From assembly GCF_900100875.1 (NCBI RefSeq), contig NZ_FNKQ01000001.1, positions 682,001 to 746,000 on the forward strand: a stretch of 64,000 nt of DNA. The letters are read 5' to 3'. The notes beneath the pieces were generated by a model, which was not told the DNA's origin, searched no databases, and worked only from the letters and a program-made list of their open reading frames with translations. The translations under genes were made by a program, and so were the position numbers. Position 1 is the first letter of the stretch; each line of letters opens with the position of its first letter. Below are positions 45,646 to 54,691 of this stretch, one piece after another. Source of the stretch: Halopelagius longus. Its GTDB lineage: Archaea; Halobacteriota; Halobacteria; Halobacteriales; Haloferacaceae.

Positions 45646-45798
45646 CGGTTACCTCACCGTTCGGCGTCTTCCCGTTTAGAGTCGTCCGGTGGTTCGCGCC
45701 GTGATTCGGACCGACCGACCACTGACCGCCGACCGCCGACAGATTCCGAATCGGTTTCCGCCGAGAAACTACGTTTGCGTCCTCGTACTGCCCGATAT

Positions 45799-46392
45799 AT
45801 GGACGTCCGCCCCGTAGACGAACTCGGAATGTCGAACCACTCCTCCCACCCGAACGTCTCCGTCGAAACGGTGACGCCCGGGTCGTACCCGAACCGCACG
45901 GTGACCGTCGAGTTCCTGTTTCTGGACCGCGAGCGCTGCGACCGGTGCGGCGACACCGAGGCGTCCCTGCGGGAGGCCGTAGACGCCGCGGCGGCCCCCC
46001 TCGCCGAACTCGGCGTCGATATCGCCCTCCGGTACGTCCACGTCGCGAACGAGGCGGACGCGCGCCGCGCCCGACTCGAAACCTCCCCGACCGTCCGCGT
46101 CGACGGCCGGGACGTCCAACCCGACTACGAGGAGAGCGAGTGCGACTCCTGCGGCGAGTTGTGCGACTGCGGCGACGCCTGCGGCGAGGGCGGAATCGGC
46201 TGTCGGATCTGGTCGTACCGCGGCGAGGAACGCGAGTCGGCCCCCGTCGGACTGCTACTGGAGGCGATTCTGCGCGCGGCAGTCCGCGGGGGCGCGCCCG
46301 CACGACCCGAGGCGTCCTTCCGACTGCCGGAGAACCTCCGGACCTTCTTCGGGGCGGACGCCGCAGAGGAGCGACGAAACTCGTGTTGCTGA
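45799..46392 (+). CDS. DUF2703 Cys-rich protein
   Basis: 197 residues from ATG 45799; MSNHSSHP at 45829 is another possible start. VTVEFLFLDRERCDRCGDTE at about 35-54 has a thioredoxin-fold-like CxxC, followed by a beta-alpha core and a Cys cluster ECDSCGELCDCGDACGEGGIGC near 115-136, and a final NSCC. DUF2703 members often sit beside metal or arsenic genes; this one is divergent from the FetAB-like operon. Likely metal-binding, role unknown. Confidence 0.8.
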   Translation: MDVRPVDELGMSNHSSHPNVSVETVTPGSYPNRTVTVEFLFLDRERCDRCGDTEASLREAVDAAAAPLAELGVDIALRYVHVANEADARRARLETSPTVRVDGRDVQPDYEESECDSCGELCDCGDACGEGGIGCRIWSYRGEERESAPVGLLLEAILRAAVRGGAPARPEASFRLPENLRTFFGADAAEERRNSCC

Positions 46393-46396
46393 CCGC

Positions 46397-47593
46397 TCAC
46401 CCCGCCGCCAGCGTCTCGTCCAACCAGTCGTATATCACGTCGGACGCGAGCGTCAGGTTGCCGACCTGACAGTGTTCGGCGGCCCCTTCCTCGGTCCGGA
46501 AGACGCGAACCGTCGTCGGGCAGGTCAGTTCGTCCGCGAACTCCTCTGCGAGTCCGAGGGGGACGAAATGGTCGTCCTCGCCCGCGAGGACGAGTGTCGG
46601 GCAGTCGATTCGGTCGGCCGCGCCCGAAAGCGAGTACTCCGGTAACGTCCGCTGGAGTTCCGCGGCGGAGTCGACGCCGAACACCCACTTGGAGTTCTCC
46701 ATCAGCCACCGCGACTCGAGGCTGACTCGCCCGCCGAGGGACGCGAGAGCGTTCACCGCCGCGTCCGGGGCGAGGCGCATCGCCCGCGCGAGTCGCGGCG
46801 CGTCGTACTCCGAGGCGCGGTACAGGTCGTGCATGTGGTCGAACGCGACGAGTGCCGCGACCCTGTCGTCGAACGCCGCCGCCCGCGGGGCGTAGTACCC
46901 GCCGAAACTGGCCCCGAGAAGTCCGATTCGCCCCCCGTCCACCGACGGGAGTTCCGCCGCGCGGTCCACCGCCGGGCCGACGACGTGTTCCCAGTCGGGG
47001 CGCGCCGTCAGTCCCTCCTCGCGGAGGGGCGCGCCCTGTCCCGGCCCGTCGAACAGGAGGACGGCGTACCCGCGCGCCAACGCCTCCGGGACGCCGCAGA
47101 GGAAGTACAACTCCTCCGCCACGGAGTCGAATCCGCCGAGGCAGACGACGGTGGGGCGGGGGGCGCCTCCCTCCCCCGGGACGAACAGGTAGCCCGGCAG
47201 GCGAGTGTCCTCGTACGGAATCTCGACGCGCGTCGCCGGCGAATCGAGGCGTTCGGCGGCGGCCCGGAACGCCTCCCGACTGCGTTCGTACGTCCGGCGT
47301 CGCCGGGCGTCGTCGGCGGCGAGGAAGAACTCCGCCGTCCGGAAGTACGTGTGCGCCCGGAAGTACGCCCTCCGGGCGGTTCGCTCCCGCCCCGTCTCGG
47401 CCGCCTCCTCGGCCAGTCCCTCGACGCGTTCGGCGGTCCGACGCCACTCCTCGTGCCACGACTCGGTGTCCCGCTTCCCGATTCGCTCCGCCGTCGTCAG
47501 CACCTCCCCTATCTCCGCGCCGCCGAACGACGTGTACGACATCGCCCGGAGCGTCTGGTAGTCGAACGCCTTCCCGGAGAAGTGGACTCGCAT
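46397..47593 (-). CDS. alpha/beta hydrolase (FrsA/dipeptidyl-peptidase-like)
   Basis: 398 residues from ATG 47593 (MRVHFSGKAFDYQTLRAM). An N-terminal helical part (1-130) resembles the cap of FrsA-like and 2,6-dihydroxypseudooxynicotine hydrolase-type enzymes. The core has nucleophile motif GLLGASFGGYYA near 218, acid LAGEDDHFVP near 325 and His EGAAEHCQVG near 365. Probably an esterase or C-C hydrolase. Convergent with the DUF2703 gene. Confidence 0.82.
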   Translation of the reverse strand: MRVHFSGKAFDYQTLRAMSYTSFGGAEIGEVLTTAERIGKRDTESWHEEWRRTAERVEGLAEEAAETGRERTARRAYFRAHTYFRTAEFFLAADDARRRRTYERSREAFRAAAERLDSPATRVEIPYEDTRLPGYLFVPGEGGAPRPTVVCLGGFDSVAEELYFLCGVPEALARGYAVLLFDGPGQGAPLREEGLTARPDWEHVVGPAVDRAAELPSVDGGRIGLLGASFGGYYAPRAAAFDDRVAALVAFDHMHDLYRASEYDAPRLARAMRLAPDAAVNALASLGGRVSLESRWLMENSKWVFGVDSAAELQRTLPEYSLSGAADRIDCPTLVLAGEDDHFVPLGLAEEFADELTCPTTVRVFRTEEGAAEHCQVGNLTLASDVIYDWLDETLAAG

Positions 47594-47689
47594 ACGGCCG
47601 GTAGGCGACGCGCGGTGAAAAGCGCGTTCCGTGCTATCTCGCACCGCGCACGAGGAACGCTTTTTTCGGCGTCCGCCCTTCGTCGGGGT

Positions 47690-47764
47690 ATGTGTCGAAT
47701 TGCGCACACGAACGCTCCGCGCCCGTCGGATCCGGCGGGCACTCCGAGAGGGCCGGTCCGGTGA
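47690..47764 (+). CDS. 24-residue leader ORF overlapping the acetyltransferase start
   Basis: ATG 47690 to TGA 47764 encodes MCRIAHTNAPRPSDP and nine more residues. Its TGA overlaps the downstream GTG start as GTGA at 47761-47764. This arrangement often couples translation. It may be a true micro-ORF or simply the consequence of the upstream start being non-coding. Confidence 0.35.
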   Translation: MCRIAHTNAPRPSDPAGTPRGPVR

Positions 47765-48411
47765 GCGACCTCTTTCCCGCCGCCGTCGAGACGAGTCGCC
47801 TCCGACTCGAACGCGTCGGTCACGAGGCGATCGGCGTCCGCGAACTCTACGGAGTCGTCTCGTCGGACGACGGCATCGAGGACGTGACCGAACACGCGCC
47901 GTGGTCGCCGCACGAGAACCCGAAGGAGACGGCGGAGTTCCTCGAACGGTGCGAGAAGCAGTTCCGAGACGGCGAGAACGCCGACTACGTGATTCGCCTC
48001 CGCGAGGGCGAAGAGGGGGCCGGAGAGTTCGCGGGCATGTGCGGGCTGAACTGCGAGTGGGACCGAGACAGCGCGGAACTCGGCGTCTGGCTCAGAAAGC
48101 GGTTCTGGGGCCGCGGGTACTCCGGCGAACGCGCCCGCGCCCTGATGCGCCTCGCCTTCGAACGACTCGACTTCGGCCTCGTCGCCGTCGGCGCGGCCGC
48201 GGAGAACGACCGTTCCCGGCGGGCGGTCGAGAAGTACGTCGAATCCGCCGGCGGCCGGTTCGAGGGCGTCGTCCGTCACGGACTGGCGTTCGCCGACGGG
48301 TCGGTCCGCGACGAGGCCCGCTACTCCGTCTCGCGAGAGGAGTGGTGCGGGTCCGACGCCGAACGGTCGTCGGCGTCGGTTCGGTTCTTCGACTCCCTCG
48401 ACGGCGACTGA
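47761..48411 (+). CDS. GNAT acetyltransferase, RimJ/RimL type
   Basis: 216 residues from GTG 47761 (MSDLFPAAVETSRLRLERV). The acetyl-CoA loop is WLRKRFWGRGYSGERARAL near 112 and the RimJ-like N-term TSRLRLERVGHEAIG near 12. It acetylates N-termini or small amines. The upstream reading frame (to 47692) is cut by the micro-ORF overlap. Acceptor unknown. Confidence 0.82.
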   Translation: MSDLFPAAVETSRLRLERVGHEAIGVRELYGVVSSDDGIEDVTEHAPWSPHENPKETAEFLERCEKQFRDGENADYVIRLREGEEGAGEFAGMCGLNCEWDRDSAELGVWLRKRFWGRGYSGERARALMRLAFERLDFGLVAVGAAAENDRSRRAVEKYVESAGGRFEGVVRHGLAFADGSVRDEARYSVSREEWCGSDAERSSASVRFFDSLDGD

Positions 48412-48437
48412 GGCGGGACGTCGGGGACGCGTCCTCG

Positions 48438-49016
48438 CTACAGTTCGCGGGCTATCATCTCGCCCCAGTGTTCGAAGCCGTACCGCTCGTAGAACGACTG
48501 CGCCCGTTCGTTCTGCCGGTCCACGTCGAGCACCATCCGGTCTAAGGGGAGGTCTTGGTCCTTCGCGCAGTCGAGTGCCGCCTCCATCAGGTCGTCGGCG
48601 ACGCCCGTCCCGCGGTACTCCGGCAGGACGAAGATCTCGTTGAGGACGGCGGCGTCCCAGACGAACGACAGCGACTCCGGCAGGACGAACGAGTAGCCGA
48701 CGACTTCGTACTCGTCGTTGTCGCCCGCATCGGCGTCTACCTCGGCGTCGGCGTCGCCGGTGTCGTCGCCGTCACCCGCATCGCCCTCGACGACGGCGAC
48801 GGTCACGCTGTCGGGGTCCTCCTCGACGCAGCGTTCGACCCAGTGAAGCCACCGCGCGCGGTAGTCGGCGGTCAGTTTCTCCTCGTACATCGTCAGTGTC
48901 CCCTCGTCGCCCGTCTCCGACCCGATTCCGAGTTCGAACTCGCGCTTTCTGTCCCAGAGTCCGGCGGCGTCGTCGCTCTCGTACGGACGAATCGTCACGG
49001 CTGGCGTCTCGCTCAT
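48438..49016 (-). CDS. GNAT acetyltransferase with acidic insertion
   Basis: 192 residues from ATG 49016 (MSETPAVTIRPYESDD). A GNAT domain with acetyl-CoA motif LPEYRGTGVADDLMEAAL near 140. An Asp/Gly-rich loop (about 77-100) is inserted after the first strands, a haloarchaeal-style acidic expansion. It is convergent with the RimJ-type gene. A palindrome lies just upstream of its start. Confidence 0.8.
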   Translation of the reverse strand: MSETPAVTIRPYESDDAAGLWDRKREFELGIGSETGDEGTLTMYEEKLTADYRARWLHWVERCVEEDPDSVTVAVVEGDAGDGDDTGDADAEVDADAGDNDEYEVVGYSFVLPESLSFVWDAAVLNEIFVLPEYRGTGVADDLMEAALDCAKDQDLPLDRMVLDVDRQNERAQSFYERYGFEHWGEMIAREL

Positions 49017-49022
49017 GTGTGT

Positions 49023-49036
49023 ACGATTCGAATCGT
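49023..49036. promoter_or_regulatory. 14-bp perfect palindrome in divergent promoter
   Basis: ACGATTCGAATCGT reads the same on both strands. It lies 7 bases upstream of the GNAT start and 73 before the SRPBCC gene. It may be an operator for a dimeric regulator. Confidence 0.5.
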
Positions 49037-49076
49037 CCACAATGAACGCTAGCACGCCCCGCTCATCAGCACCATG

Positions 49077-49084
49077 TTAATATA
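49077..49084 (+). promoter_or_regulatory. TATA box of the SRPBCC gene
   Basis: TTAATATA centred about 28 bases before ATG 49109, implying a leaderless mRNA. Confidence 0.5.
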
Positions 49085-49108
49085 GGAGTACGTGATTGTA
49101 CCTCTCGC

Positions 49109-49807
49109 ATGGACCTTCCGTTCGATAGACGGGCGAAGCGACTCGTCCTCGGAGTGCTCGGAGCCGTCACCGTTCAGTCGTGGCTCCGCGCGTGGCACCG
49201 CCGATGGCTGGCGACCCCCGCAGAGATGCACGACCCGCTTCCCGGCGACGACGTCGTCGACGACGCTAATTTCGTACGAACGCACGCTGTGACGGTGAAC
49301 GCGCCGAAGGAAGCGGTGTGGCCGTGGCTCGTCCGGATGGCCGCCGAACGGACGGAACTCTCCGAAGAGGACCTGCGATACGACGGCGACGGCGACGAGG
49401 GGTCGCGCCTCTCGGAGTTCCGCCGACCGACCGTCGGCGACGCGGTGCCGGCGCTTCCCAGCCGAGACGACGGGTTCGTCGTGAGCATGCTGGACCCCGG
49501 CCGGTCGCTCGTCCTCGCGTCGCTGACCGACGTCTTCGGCCGCCGCGAGTCCGAACCGGGGAAGTCCTCGCGGTGGTTCTGGCGGACGAGTTGGGCGTTC
49601 CGACTGACGGAACCGTCGCCGGGTCGGACCCGTCTCGTCGTCCGCGTCCGCGTGAGTTACGGGCCCAAGATTCTGGCACCCTTCGCGCACCTCGTGGCGT
49701 TCCCGACGCACTTCCTCGCCCAACGGCGCAAACTGCTGGCACTGAAGTCGCACGCCGAATCGCTCGCCGCCGAGTGGGACGACGACGAACGCCAGCGACA
49801 CCTCTGA
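49109..49807 (+). CDS. SRPBCC-fold (polyketide cyclase/START-like) protein
   Basis: 232 residues. VTVNAPKEAVWPWLVRMAAE near residue 62 is the classic SRPBCC start; strands VPALPSRDDGFVVSML and SWAFRLTEPSPGRTRLVVRVRVSYG near 165 and a long C-terminal helix complete the fold, which binds hydrophobic ligands. An N-terminal hydrophobic stretch (RLVLGVLGAVTVQSWL) could be a membrane anchor. Ligand unknown. Confidence 0.78.
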   Translation: MDLPFDRRAKRLVLGVLGAVTVQSWLRAWHRRWLATPAEMHDPLPGDDVVDDANFVRTHAVTVNAPKEAVWPWLVRMAAERTELSEEDLRYDGDGDEGSRLSEFRRPTVGDAVPALPSRDDGFVVSMLDPGRSLVLASLTDVFGRRESEPGKSSRWFWRTSWAFRLTEPSPGRTRLVVRVRVSYGPKILAPFAHLVAFPTHFLAQRRKLLALKSHAESLAAEWDDDERQRHL

Positions 49808-49882
49808 ACGGCGGAACGTCCGAGACGGACGGGTCGATCGCCTTTCTACGCCCGTTTCGACCGTCTTCGCGGAGCGTCGCGT

Positions 49883-50590
49883 CTACCGCGCCGAGTCCTG
49901 ACTCGCGGCGGGCGTCGCGTCCGTCTCGGCGTCCGCCGTCCCCGCCACCGCCTCCTCCTCCGCCGAACGCTCGTTCTCCCGCAGGCGCGCGCCGACGACG
50001 AACGCCGAGAGAACGAGGAGCATCAGTCGCGTGCCGGACATCGCGATCGGGAAGATTCGCTCGACGTTCTCCGGGTCCGCGCCGGGGGATGGGTCCGCGC
50101 CGGTGCTGTAGTGGAAGTTCCCCGTCGTCCGCGACGCCGGTTCCGAAGGCGAGAGGTCCACGAACGTCTGGACGACTCCCTGCCGGTTCGACAGGTAGAA
50201 CTGCCCGTTCACCGTGTAGAACGCGTCGTGAAGCGGGTAGAACGCGTTGACGCCGTTTGTGAACAGGTCCGGGAGGATGCCCCCGCCGACGAGGGTGACG
50301 ATGCCCACCCACGCCAGTCGGACGCCGCGGGGGCCGAACCGCGTCCGGAGGCGCGAGACGGAGCGAACGCGGGTGTCGTAGGCGACGGCGGCGACGAGGG
50401 CGGCCGGGAGGAGGAACGTGTGGAAGAGCGCTCGGTGCGCGCCGGGGAGGACGAACCCGAAGAAGGTGTCTACGTCCGGGAAGGCGGCGGCGACGAAGAC
50501 GACGGCGGCGGCGCGCCGGTCGAACCCCGCCCCGTGGAGTCCGGCCCCGAGGAGTCCCCCGACTGCGACGTGGACGAGCGTCGATGGCAT
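49883..50590 (-). CDS. membrane-bound metal-dependent hydrolase (YdjM/DUF457-like)
   Basis: 235 residues with about five membrane helices. The N-terminal pattern TLVHVAVGGLLGAGL then AAAFPDVDTFFGFVLP and HRALFHTFLLP near 50-60 is the YdjM family metal motif (His, Asp, His). C-terminus acidic and disordered. Substrate unknown. Divergent from the XRE regulator. Confidence 0.8.
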   Translation of the reverse strand: MPSTLVHVAVGGLLGAGLHGAGFDRRAAAVVFVAAAFPDVDTFFGFVLPGAHRALFHTFLLPAALVAAVAYDTRVRSVSRLRTRFGPRGVRLAWVGIVTLVGGGILPDLFTNGVNAFYPLHDAFYTVNGQFYLSNRQGVVQTFVDLSPSEPASRTTGNFHYSTGADPSPGADPENVERIFPIAMSGTRLMLLVLSAFVVGARLRENERSAEEEAVAGTADAETDATPAASQDSAR

Positions 50591-50768
50591 GGGAGAGACT
50601 GACGCGGGTTTCGCCTTGAATGTTCGTCTCGGGCGGGGCGGACTCCGCCCCGCGTCTCGCGGGGAATCGTCGTTCGTCGAACCCTACTTTCGGTATCCTT
50701 TTGCGGCCGTCCGACCGATGTTCGACCGATATGGCACGGCGCGAACGACCGCGCGGGGGCGAGAGACG

Positions 50769-51476
50769 GTGACGACCGTTCCGCGGGACGAACTGGCCCG
50801 GCGCATCGCGGGCGAGATAACGCTGAGCGACGACCCCGGCGCGACGCTCCGAAAGTGGCGCACCGACTTCGACATCTCCCAGACGGCGCTTGCGGGACAA
50901 CTCGACGTCTCCTCGTCGGTCATCTCCGACTACGAGAGCGGTCGGCGCGAGAGCCCCGGCATCGGCGTCGTCAGGCGGATGGTCGAGGCCCTCCTCGACA
51001 TCGACGAGTCCAGGGGCGGCGAACGCATCCGGCAGTACGCCCGCGTCATCTCCGCGGGGTTCGAGAGCGACATCGTCCAAGACCTGAGGGAGTACCCCAC
51101 GTCGATGCCGCTGGAACGCCTCTACGAGGCGATGGACGCGAAAGAACTCGTCCGCGGCGACCACGACCAGATAAGCGGTCACACGGTGATAAACAGCATC
51201 GAGGCCATCACCCGCCTCTCCTCGGAAGAGTTCTACCGCCTCTACGGCCAATCGACGAGTCGCGCGCTGATATTCACGGGCGTCAGCCGCGGCGAGTCGC
51301 CCCTCGTCGCCATGCGCGTCGTCAACCCGACGCCGCACGCTGTCGTCCTCCACGGACTCGACGAGGAGGACCTGTGGGAACACGCGCCCGCCCTCGCCAC
51401 CATCGACGGCTTCTCGCTGGCGATTTCGAACCGGGATTTGGACGACACGCTCGAAGACCTGCGGAAACTCCCGTAG
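50769..51476 (+). CDS. XRE-family HTH transcriptional regulator with C-terminal sensing domain
   Basis: 235 residues from GTG 50769 (MTTVPRDELARRIAGEI). The HTH is ISQTALAGQLDVSSSVISDYESGRRESPG near 38-65. The C-terminal 130 residues (GHTVINSIEAITRLSSEEF, RALIFTGVSRGESPLVAMRVVN) form a separate beta-rich domain common in archaeal XRE proteins. A longer start at ATG 50718 is possible but the family usually begins at this GTG. Target unknown. Confidence 0.78.
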   Translation: MTTVPRDELARRIAGEITLSDDPGATLRKWRTDFDISQTALAGQLDVSSSVISDYESGRRESPGIGVVRRMVEALLDIDESRGGERIRQYARVISAGFESDIVQDLREYPTSMPLERLYEAMDAKELVRGDHDQISGHTVINSIEAITRLSSEEFYRLYGQSTSRALIFTGVSRGESPLVAMRVVNPTPHAVVLHGLDEEDLWEHAPALATIDGFSLAISNRDLDDTLEDLRKLP

Positions 51477-51514
51477 CGGGAAAGCACTTACCGACCACCG
51501 CGGAACCCGCGGGC

Positions 51515-52276
51515 GTGTCCTCCGAAACGCCGCCCTCTCGCGCTCCGAGTTCTCGCCGCCGAATCGCCCGGAGACGCGTCCTCGCAGGCGTCGCCGGGGT
51601 CGCTTCGTCGCTCTCTGTGGCCGGGTGTCTGAACGGCACGCCGACCGACTCGTCGGGTTCGACGCCGACCGAAGACTCGACGACGGCCGGGACGACGCCG
51701 ACGGAGACGCCGCTTCCCGATTCGGTCGTCGCCTCGGGACTCGACTTCGAGGCGTCGGTGCTGTCGCAGTCGTCCGCCGACTCCCCGGCGCGATTCGAGG
51801 CGACGCTCCGAAACGCGGGCCGACACGCGCTGACCCTCGATTTCGGGCCGACGCTGATGTTCTCCGGCGGCGGAGGCGTAGCGAACACGTCCGGCCGCGG
51901 CGACGCGCTTCGAATCGTCCCCGACGGCGAAGTCGGACTCGTCGAGACGCCTTCGGAACCGAACGAGTCGGGCTGTTGGCGCGCGGAAGGCGTCACCGCG
52001 GTACAGAGTATCCTCGTGCGGAAGACGCTGGAACCGGGCGATACGTTCTCGGAGACGTACTCGATGTACACCGCGCCCGACGCGCCGACGTGTCTGCCCG
52101 ACGGCGAGGACGCGATTCGAGACGCAGTCGGGACCCACGACGGGCACGTCGTGACGACGCTCTCTTTCTCCGTCGCCGACGGGGCGGTGTCCGTCTCGGG
52201 GTCGGTCGTCCCCATCCTCGATGCTCCTCGGGAGAGTTCACGCTCACCAGAGGGTTCTTCAGGGGAGGTGGCATAA
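51515..52276 (+). CDS. Tat-secreted lipoprotein, unknown function
   Basis: 253 residues from GTG 51515. RRRIARRRVLAGVAGVASSLSVAGC-like signal: a twin-arginine run followed by a lipobox with Cys near 45, so it is exported and lipidated. A Thr/Ser/Pro-rich linker (50-75) leads to one beta-rich domain with an Asn-Ala-Gly block (TLRNAGRHALTLDFGP) resembling BsuPI-type inhibitor domains. It has one Cys pair. 8 bases before the next gene. Confidence 0.75.
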   Translation: MSSETPPSRAPSSRRRIARRRVLAGVAGVASSLSVAGCLNGTPTDSSGSTPTEDSTTAGTTPTETPLPDSVVASGLDFEASVLSQSSADSPARFEATLRNAGRHALTLDFGPTLMFSGGGGVANTSGRGDALRIVPDGEVGLVETPSEPNESGCWRAEGVTAVQSILVRKTLEPGDTFSETYSMYTAPDAPTCLPDGEDAIRDAVGTHDGHVVTTLSFSVADGAVSVSGSVVPILDAPRESSRSPEGSSGEVA

Positions 52277-52284
52277 CGGGGTCC

Positions 52285-52665
52285 ATGACCGGCTGGGACG
52301 CCGACAGCGCGTTCGACCTCTTGGGGAACGAACTCGCGCGGAAGATTCTCGTCCTCACGAGTGAGGACGCCCTGTCGGCCGAGGAACTCACGCGGCGCTG
52401 CGACGTGTCGCAACCGACGGTCTACCGACGACTCGACGCCCTCGAATCGTACGACATGGTGGCCGAGAAGATACAGTACGACGCCGACGGCAACCACTAC
52501 TCGGCGTACGAGTGCCGCCTCGAAGAACTCCGGTTCGGCGTCGAAGACGGCGGCTTCACCGTCGATATCCAGTTGCGACGAACCGTCGCGGGCGACGGCG
52601 AATCGGTGTCGCGGCGGAGTGCGACGGGCGGCGTCGGGGACGTGGGCGACACCGACACCCGCTGA
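52285..52665 (+). CDS. winged-helix (ArsR-like) transcriptional regulator
   Basis: 126 residues from ATG 52285. It begins DSAFDLLGNELARKILVL, with HTH LSAEELTRRCDVSQPTVYRRLDALESYDMV near 31-60 and wing EKIQYDADGNHYSAYEC. C-terminus is acidic tail. Starts 8 bases after the lipoprotein stop, so likely cotranscribed. Confidence 0.85.
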   Translation: MTGWDADSAFDLLGNELARKILVLTSEDALSAEELTRRCDVSQPTVYRRLDALESYDMVAEKIQYDADGNHYSAYECRLEELRFGVEDGGFTVDIQLRRTVAGDGESVSRRSATGGVGDVGDTDTR

Positions 52666-52699
52666 GGCCCGTCGGCCCGGCCGTTCGGAACGAACGGCG

Positions 52700-54037
52700 C
52701 TACTCGATGTACTCGTAGCGCCGTTCGTTCATGCGGCCCCACCCGGTGAACACGAACTCGCCGTCGGGTTGGGTGAACTCCTCGACGTCCACCTCCTTGT
52801 CGTGGTTGTGGACGTCGTGGACGAGTTCGTACTCGTCGTAGGTGACGTCGTAGCGACTGCCGAGTTGGTCCTCGACGTCGATGGCGCCGACTTCGTCCTT
52901 CCAGCCCTCGCGCACCGTCTCGGCGTGAATCTCCGCCTGCGCGCCCGACCCGTACGACCCGACGAGCATCCGCTTGCCGGCGAGGGACTCGCCCTCGCGG
53001 GCGGCGCTTCGAAGCGCCGAGAGGCGCGCGATGTGGACCGACCCGGTGTACCAGTTGCCCACCTGACTGGAGATGTCGATGGTGGGTTCGATGGCGTGGC
53101 CGTACCACTCGCGGTACCGGTCCGTCTCCTTCAGGTCGTCCATGTAGTCGCGGATGGCGTCCTCGTACGCGTCCCACGAGTCGAAGTCCGCCTCGCGCGG
53201 TTGCCGCCCGATTTCGGACTCCAAGGCGTCCTCGACGTCCGTCCCGCGGGTCATGTGCCGGTAGCCGAGGAGCGCCGCCTTCCGGACCATCCCCGGGAAC
53301 GGCGTGTGGAACGGGATGTACTCGAAGTCGTCGGGGTGGGTGTCGCCCGCGACGGACTCGTAGTCCTCCAACGCTTCGCGCATGCGTGCGAGGTACACCT
53401 GCACCGACCGCTTGCCGTCGACGCTCGGGAACTGCTGGTTCGGCTTCAGGAAGTCCGTCTCGTCTGCGCTCCCGTAGCCCTGTTCCGTCGAGAGTTCGAC
53501 CACGTTCGGGTCCTCGGAGATGAGCATCGCCACCGCGCCCGCGCCCTGCGTCGCCTCGCCCGGGTCGCCGCGTTCGTAGAGGGCGGTGTCCGTCGCGATG
53601 ACCAAGGCGGAGCGTCCGCGGTTGCGCCCGGCGCGAATCCAGTTGTACGCGTCGTCGATGCTCTGGGTCCCCGCGAGGCAGGCGAACTTCCGTTCGCCCT
53701 TGTTCGCGTGGTGGAAGTCCCCGTCGTACACCTGTTCGAGGCAGCCCGCGATGTACGTCGAGACGGGCTTGGAGTTGTCGAACGCCGACTCCGTCGCCAC
53801 GTCGATGCGCCCGATGTCGTCCGGGACGAGTCCCTTCCGGTCCATCAGGTCCTTCGCCGCGTTCGCCCCCATCGTCACGATGTCCTCGTACACGTCCGGG
53901 AACGACGAGTGCTTCAGGCCGATACCCTTCGTGTACTTCTCGGGGTCCTCGCCCTTCTTCGGCGCGAACGTGTTCGCGAGGTCGAGTTTGAGTTTCCCCG
54001 TCCGTATCTCGATGGCGTCGATGCCGACGGCTGTCAT
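52700..54037 (-). CDS. mvaS: hydroxymethylglutaryl-CoA synthase
   Basis: 445 residues, condenses acetyl-CoA with acetoacetyl-CoA to HMG-CoA in the mevalonate route to archaeal lipids. Catalytic Glu in VATESAFDNSKP near 80, catalytic Cys in FACLAGTQSIDDA near 118, catalytic His in YIPFHTPFPGMV near 238. The N-terminus MTAVGIDAIEIRTGKL is standard. Thiolase-fold halves are intact. It links functionally to idi at 4461. Confidence 0.95.
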   Translation of the reverse strand: MTAVGIDAIEIRTGKLKLDLANTFAPKKGEDPEKYTKGIGLKHSSFPDVYEDIVTMGANAAKDLMDRKGLVPDDIGRIDVATESAFDNSKPVSTYIAGCLEQVYDGDFHHANKGERKFACLAGTQSIDDAYNWIRAGRNRGRSALVIATDTALYERGDPGEATQGAGAVAMLISEDPNVVELSTEQGYGSADETDFLKPNQQFPSVDGKRSVQVYLARMREALEDYESVAGDTHPDDFEYIPFHTPFPGMVRKAALLGYRHMTRGTDVEDALESEIGRQPREADFDSWDAYEDAIRDYMDDLKETDRYREWYGHAIEPTIDISSQVGNWYTGSVHIARLSALRSAAREGESLAGKRMLVGSYGSGAQAEIHAETVREGWKDEVGAIDVEDQLGSRYDVTYDEYELVHDVHNHDKEVDVEEFTQPDGEFVFTGWGRMNERRYEYIE

Positions 54038-54163
54038 GCAGACACGTTCCGATTCCGTACATATGGGTTTGTCGATGAGCGTTACGTCAGTCGTCGAATC
54101 GGGCCGCGTGGCGGGCGAGACGAGGGAGTACGGGTCCGACGGGGGGTCGCCCGCGGTTCGCCG

Positions 54164-54691
54164 TCACCGGCCGTCTCCGCCGTCGCCGCGCGCGGCGTTC
54201 GTCGGTTCGCCGGCCGCCGACACCGTCACCGTCTCCCGATAGAGGACGCTCCCGCTCCGGTCGTTCACGACGAGGACGGTCACCTCCTCGCCCGCCGACC
54301 GAGTCCACTCGAGACGCCACGACTCGCCGCCCTCGAAGCGTCCGTCGCCGTCGCCGCGCACCGCCGAGACGTTCATCGCGTGCGAGGACTCGCCGGACCC
54401 GTCTCTGACGAGTACCCCGACGGCGTCTACCGGAATCGACTCCCCGCCGTTGTGCGCGACCGAGAGGCGTTCGGCCGACGCGTCGACGACGACTGCGGTG
54501 TCCGCGCCCTCGTCCCCGCCGACGCCCGACCCCTCGGCGAGGTAGAACGCGCCGAACGTCGCCAGACAGACGACGACGACGCCGAGAAGGAGGACGCTCC
54601 CGACGGATTCGACCTGTCCCCGGTCGTCGCACGGGGCGTTCTCCCTCCCGGCCCGCCGTCCGCCCGCCGAACCGGGTCTCGCGTCAGCCAA
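54164..54691 (-). CDS. type IV pilin-like protein
   Basis: 175 residues. After a 25-residue charged leader comes DRGQVESVGSVLLLGVVVV near 23-41, the class of archaeal prepilin with cleavage after RG and a Glu at +5. The rest is a beta-rich extracellular domain. PibD would process it for surface assembly. Its start overlaps the end of the larger pilin-like gene by 8 bases, indicating one transcript. Confidence 0.75.
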   Translation of the reverse strand: MADARPGSAGGRRAGRENAPCDDRGQVESVGSVLLLGVVVVCLATFGAFYLAEGSGVGGDEGADTAVVVDASAERLSVAHNGGESIPVDAVGVLVRDGSGESSHAMNVSAVRGDGDGRFEGGESWRLEWTRSAGEEVTVLVVNDRSGSVLYRETVTVSAAGEPTNAARGDGGDGR

